Source: Clostridium sp.
GTDB lineage: Bacteria; Bacillota; Clostridia; Clostridiales; Clostridiaceae
Direction: 5' to 3'
Length of the DNA stretch: 35,441 bases
NCBI RefSeq assembly: GCF_021372645.1
Contig: NZ_JAJFUC010000097.1
Coordinates: forward strand, 1 to 35,441
A program made the translations under genes and the position numbers. The stretch's first letter is position 1, and each line of letters opens with the position of its first letter. A model generated the notes under the pieces. That model was not told the DNA's origin. It worked only from the letters and a program-made list of their open reading frames with translations, and searched no databases. Of the stretch, positions 34,895 to 35,441 are shown in pieces.

Positions 34895-34936
34895 AATATT
34901 TGCTTTTATGCAGCTATCAATCCTATTTTTATTGGA
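34877..34936. terminator. Terminator after the TPP-like element and opposite ferredoxin
   Basis: AAAAATAGGATT and AATCCTATTTTT are exact complements, extended by TCCA/TGGA outside, around a 24-base loop. T-runs occur on both strands, so it can end both the plus-strand leader and the leftward ferredoxin transcript. Confidence 0.8.
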
Positions 34937-34945
34937 TAATATATT

Positions 34946-35137
34946 TTATTCTTCTATCTCGATTGCATCTACAGGGCAGCTTTCTTCTGCTTCTTTTGCT
35001 GAATCTATAGACTCATCTGGAACTTCATCAACTATAGCGCCTGCTTTTCCATCATCCTCCATATCAAAACATTCTGGACATATTGATGGACATAATCCAC
35101 ATGCTATGCAAGTATCTTTATCTACTTTTGGTTTCAT
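34946..35137 (-). CDS. Single [4Fe-4S] ferredoxin
   Basis: 63 residues, acidic. Ligands C10, C13, C16 (CIACGLC) and C54 (SCPVDAI) form one [4Fe-4S] cluster; C20 and C23 remain in the position of the lost second cluster, as in Moorella-type ferredoxin. It carries electrons between low-potential oxidoreductases. AAAGGA precedes the ATG by about 10 bases. The gene stands alone between two terminators of the same stem sequence. Confidence 0.93.
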   Translation of the reverse strand: MKPKVDKDTCIACGLCPSICPECFDMEDDGKAGAIVDEVPDESIDSAKEAEESCPVDAIEIEE

Positions 35138-35308
35138 AATACTTCAATCCTTTCTAATATAAAATTACTAACTTATTATTTCCTAAAAAATATTAAGTTA
35201 TGTATATGTAACATCATAATTTAGAAATAATATCAAAAACAAACTATATAAAAATAATTATAAAGTAATGTACTACATATGAAAAAACAATAACTCGATT
35301 AGAGGCCA

Positions 35309-35331
35309 CTGAAAAAGCTATGCTTTTTCAG
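35309..35331. repeat. Perfect short hairpin
   Basis: CTGAAAAAGC and GCTTTTTCAG are exact complements with a TAT loop. The hairpin stands in an otherwise empty stretch (35138-35441) upstream of ferredoxin; neither strand gives a longer T-run outside the stem. It may be a dispersed REP-like element. Confidence 0.5.
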
Positions 35332-35345
35332 TACTTCAGATAAAT

Positions 35346-35400
35346 AAAAAATAGGATTTTATTTAACTGTTTAAATCAGTTGAATAGAATCCTATTTTTT
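35346..35400. terminator. Terminator-like hairpin with the same stem as the one after ferredoxin
   Basis: AAAAAATAGGATT and AATCCTATTTTTT pair exactly; the loop holds an inner AACTG/CAGTT hairpin. It probably ends a gene lying beyond the window edge. Confidence 0.7.
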
Positions 35401-35441
35401 GCATTTAAAAAGAAAATATTTAATTTATGAATGTTATTATT

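Overview
The window looks like a chromosomal stretch of a low-GC, spore-forming anaerobe of the genus Clostridium in the strict sense (cluster I). The basis is the very AT-rich sequence, strong AGGAGG ribosome sites with some TTG/GTG starts, sporulation genes (yabP, yabQ, spoVB, spoVT, spoVG), anaerobic enzymes (class III ribonucleotide reductase, single-cluster ferredoxin, Re-type citrate synthase) and the origin-proximal Firmicute order spoVG-glmU-prs-pth-mfd-spoVT-spoVB-mazG-hup-yabPQ-divIC-yabR. Species cannot be fixed from the window alone.

Layout. 1-17933: one long minus-strand block of housekeeping and sporulation genes, ending (leftmost) in tRNA-Leu(UAA) and initiator tRNA-Met behind a perfect consensus promoter. 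Inside it an OmpR-type response regulator has lost its partner: the histidine kinase is reduced to an N-terminal membrane segment fused to the end of the ATPase domain, plus a TGA stop. 18223-21649: plus-strand murC, a metallophosphoesterase and asnS. 21650-24120: an accessory pocket with TGTCTA repeats, a start-only remnant of a phage terminase small subunit, an HNH endonuclease ORF overlapping an integrase-like ORF out of phase, and a compact self-contained cassette (promoter, multi-hairpin leader, 37-residue hydrophobic peptide, strong terminator) built like a type I toxin gene. 24220-25600: gtrB-gtrA-type glycosyl transfer pair. 25794-33140: minus-strand genes for alkylation repair (mpg), nrdG, aconitase, Re-citrate/homocitrate synthase and nrdD, with a DnaA-box cluster between mpg and nrdG and an NrdR box at the nrdD promoter. 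33499-35441: degV, a multi-branched RNA structure, a small Cys/Asn-rich ORF, a degenerate TPP-riboswitch-like element with no thiamine gene after it, and a ferredoxin gene between two terminators with nearly the same stem.

How the parts fit. The left block supplies cell-wall precursor (GlmU, MurC), PRPP (Prs), purine control (PurR), translation quality control (Pth, RqcP, AsnS), repair coupling (Mfd) and spore formation. The right block joins the oxidative citrate branch towards glutamate with anaerobic dNTP synthesis. The most promising places for something undescribed are the small-peptide cassette at 23410-23761, the branched RNA at 34370-34462 and the orphan TPP-like element at 34798-34936.
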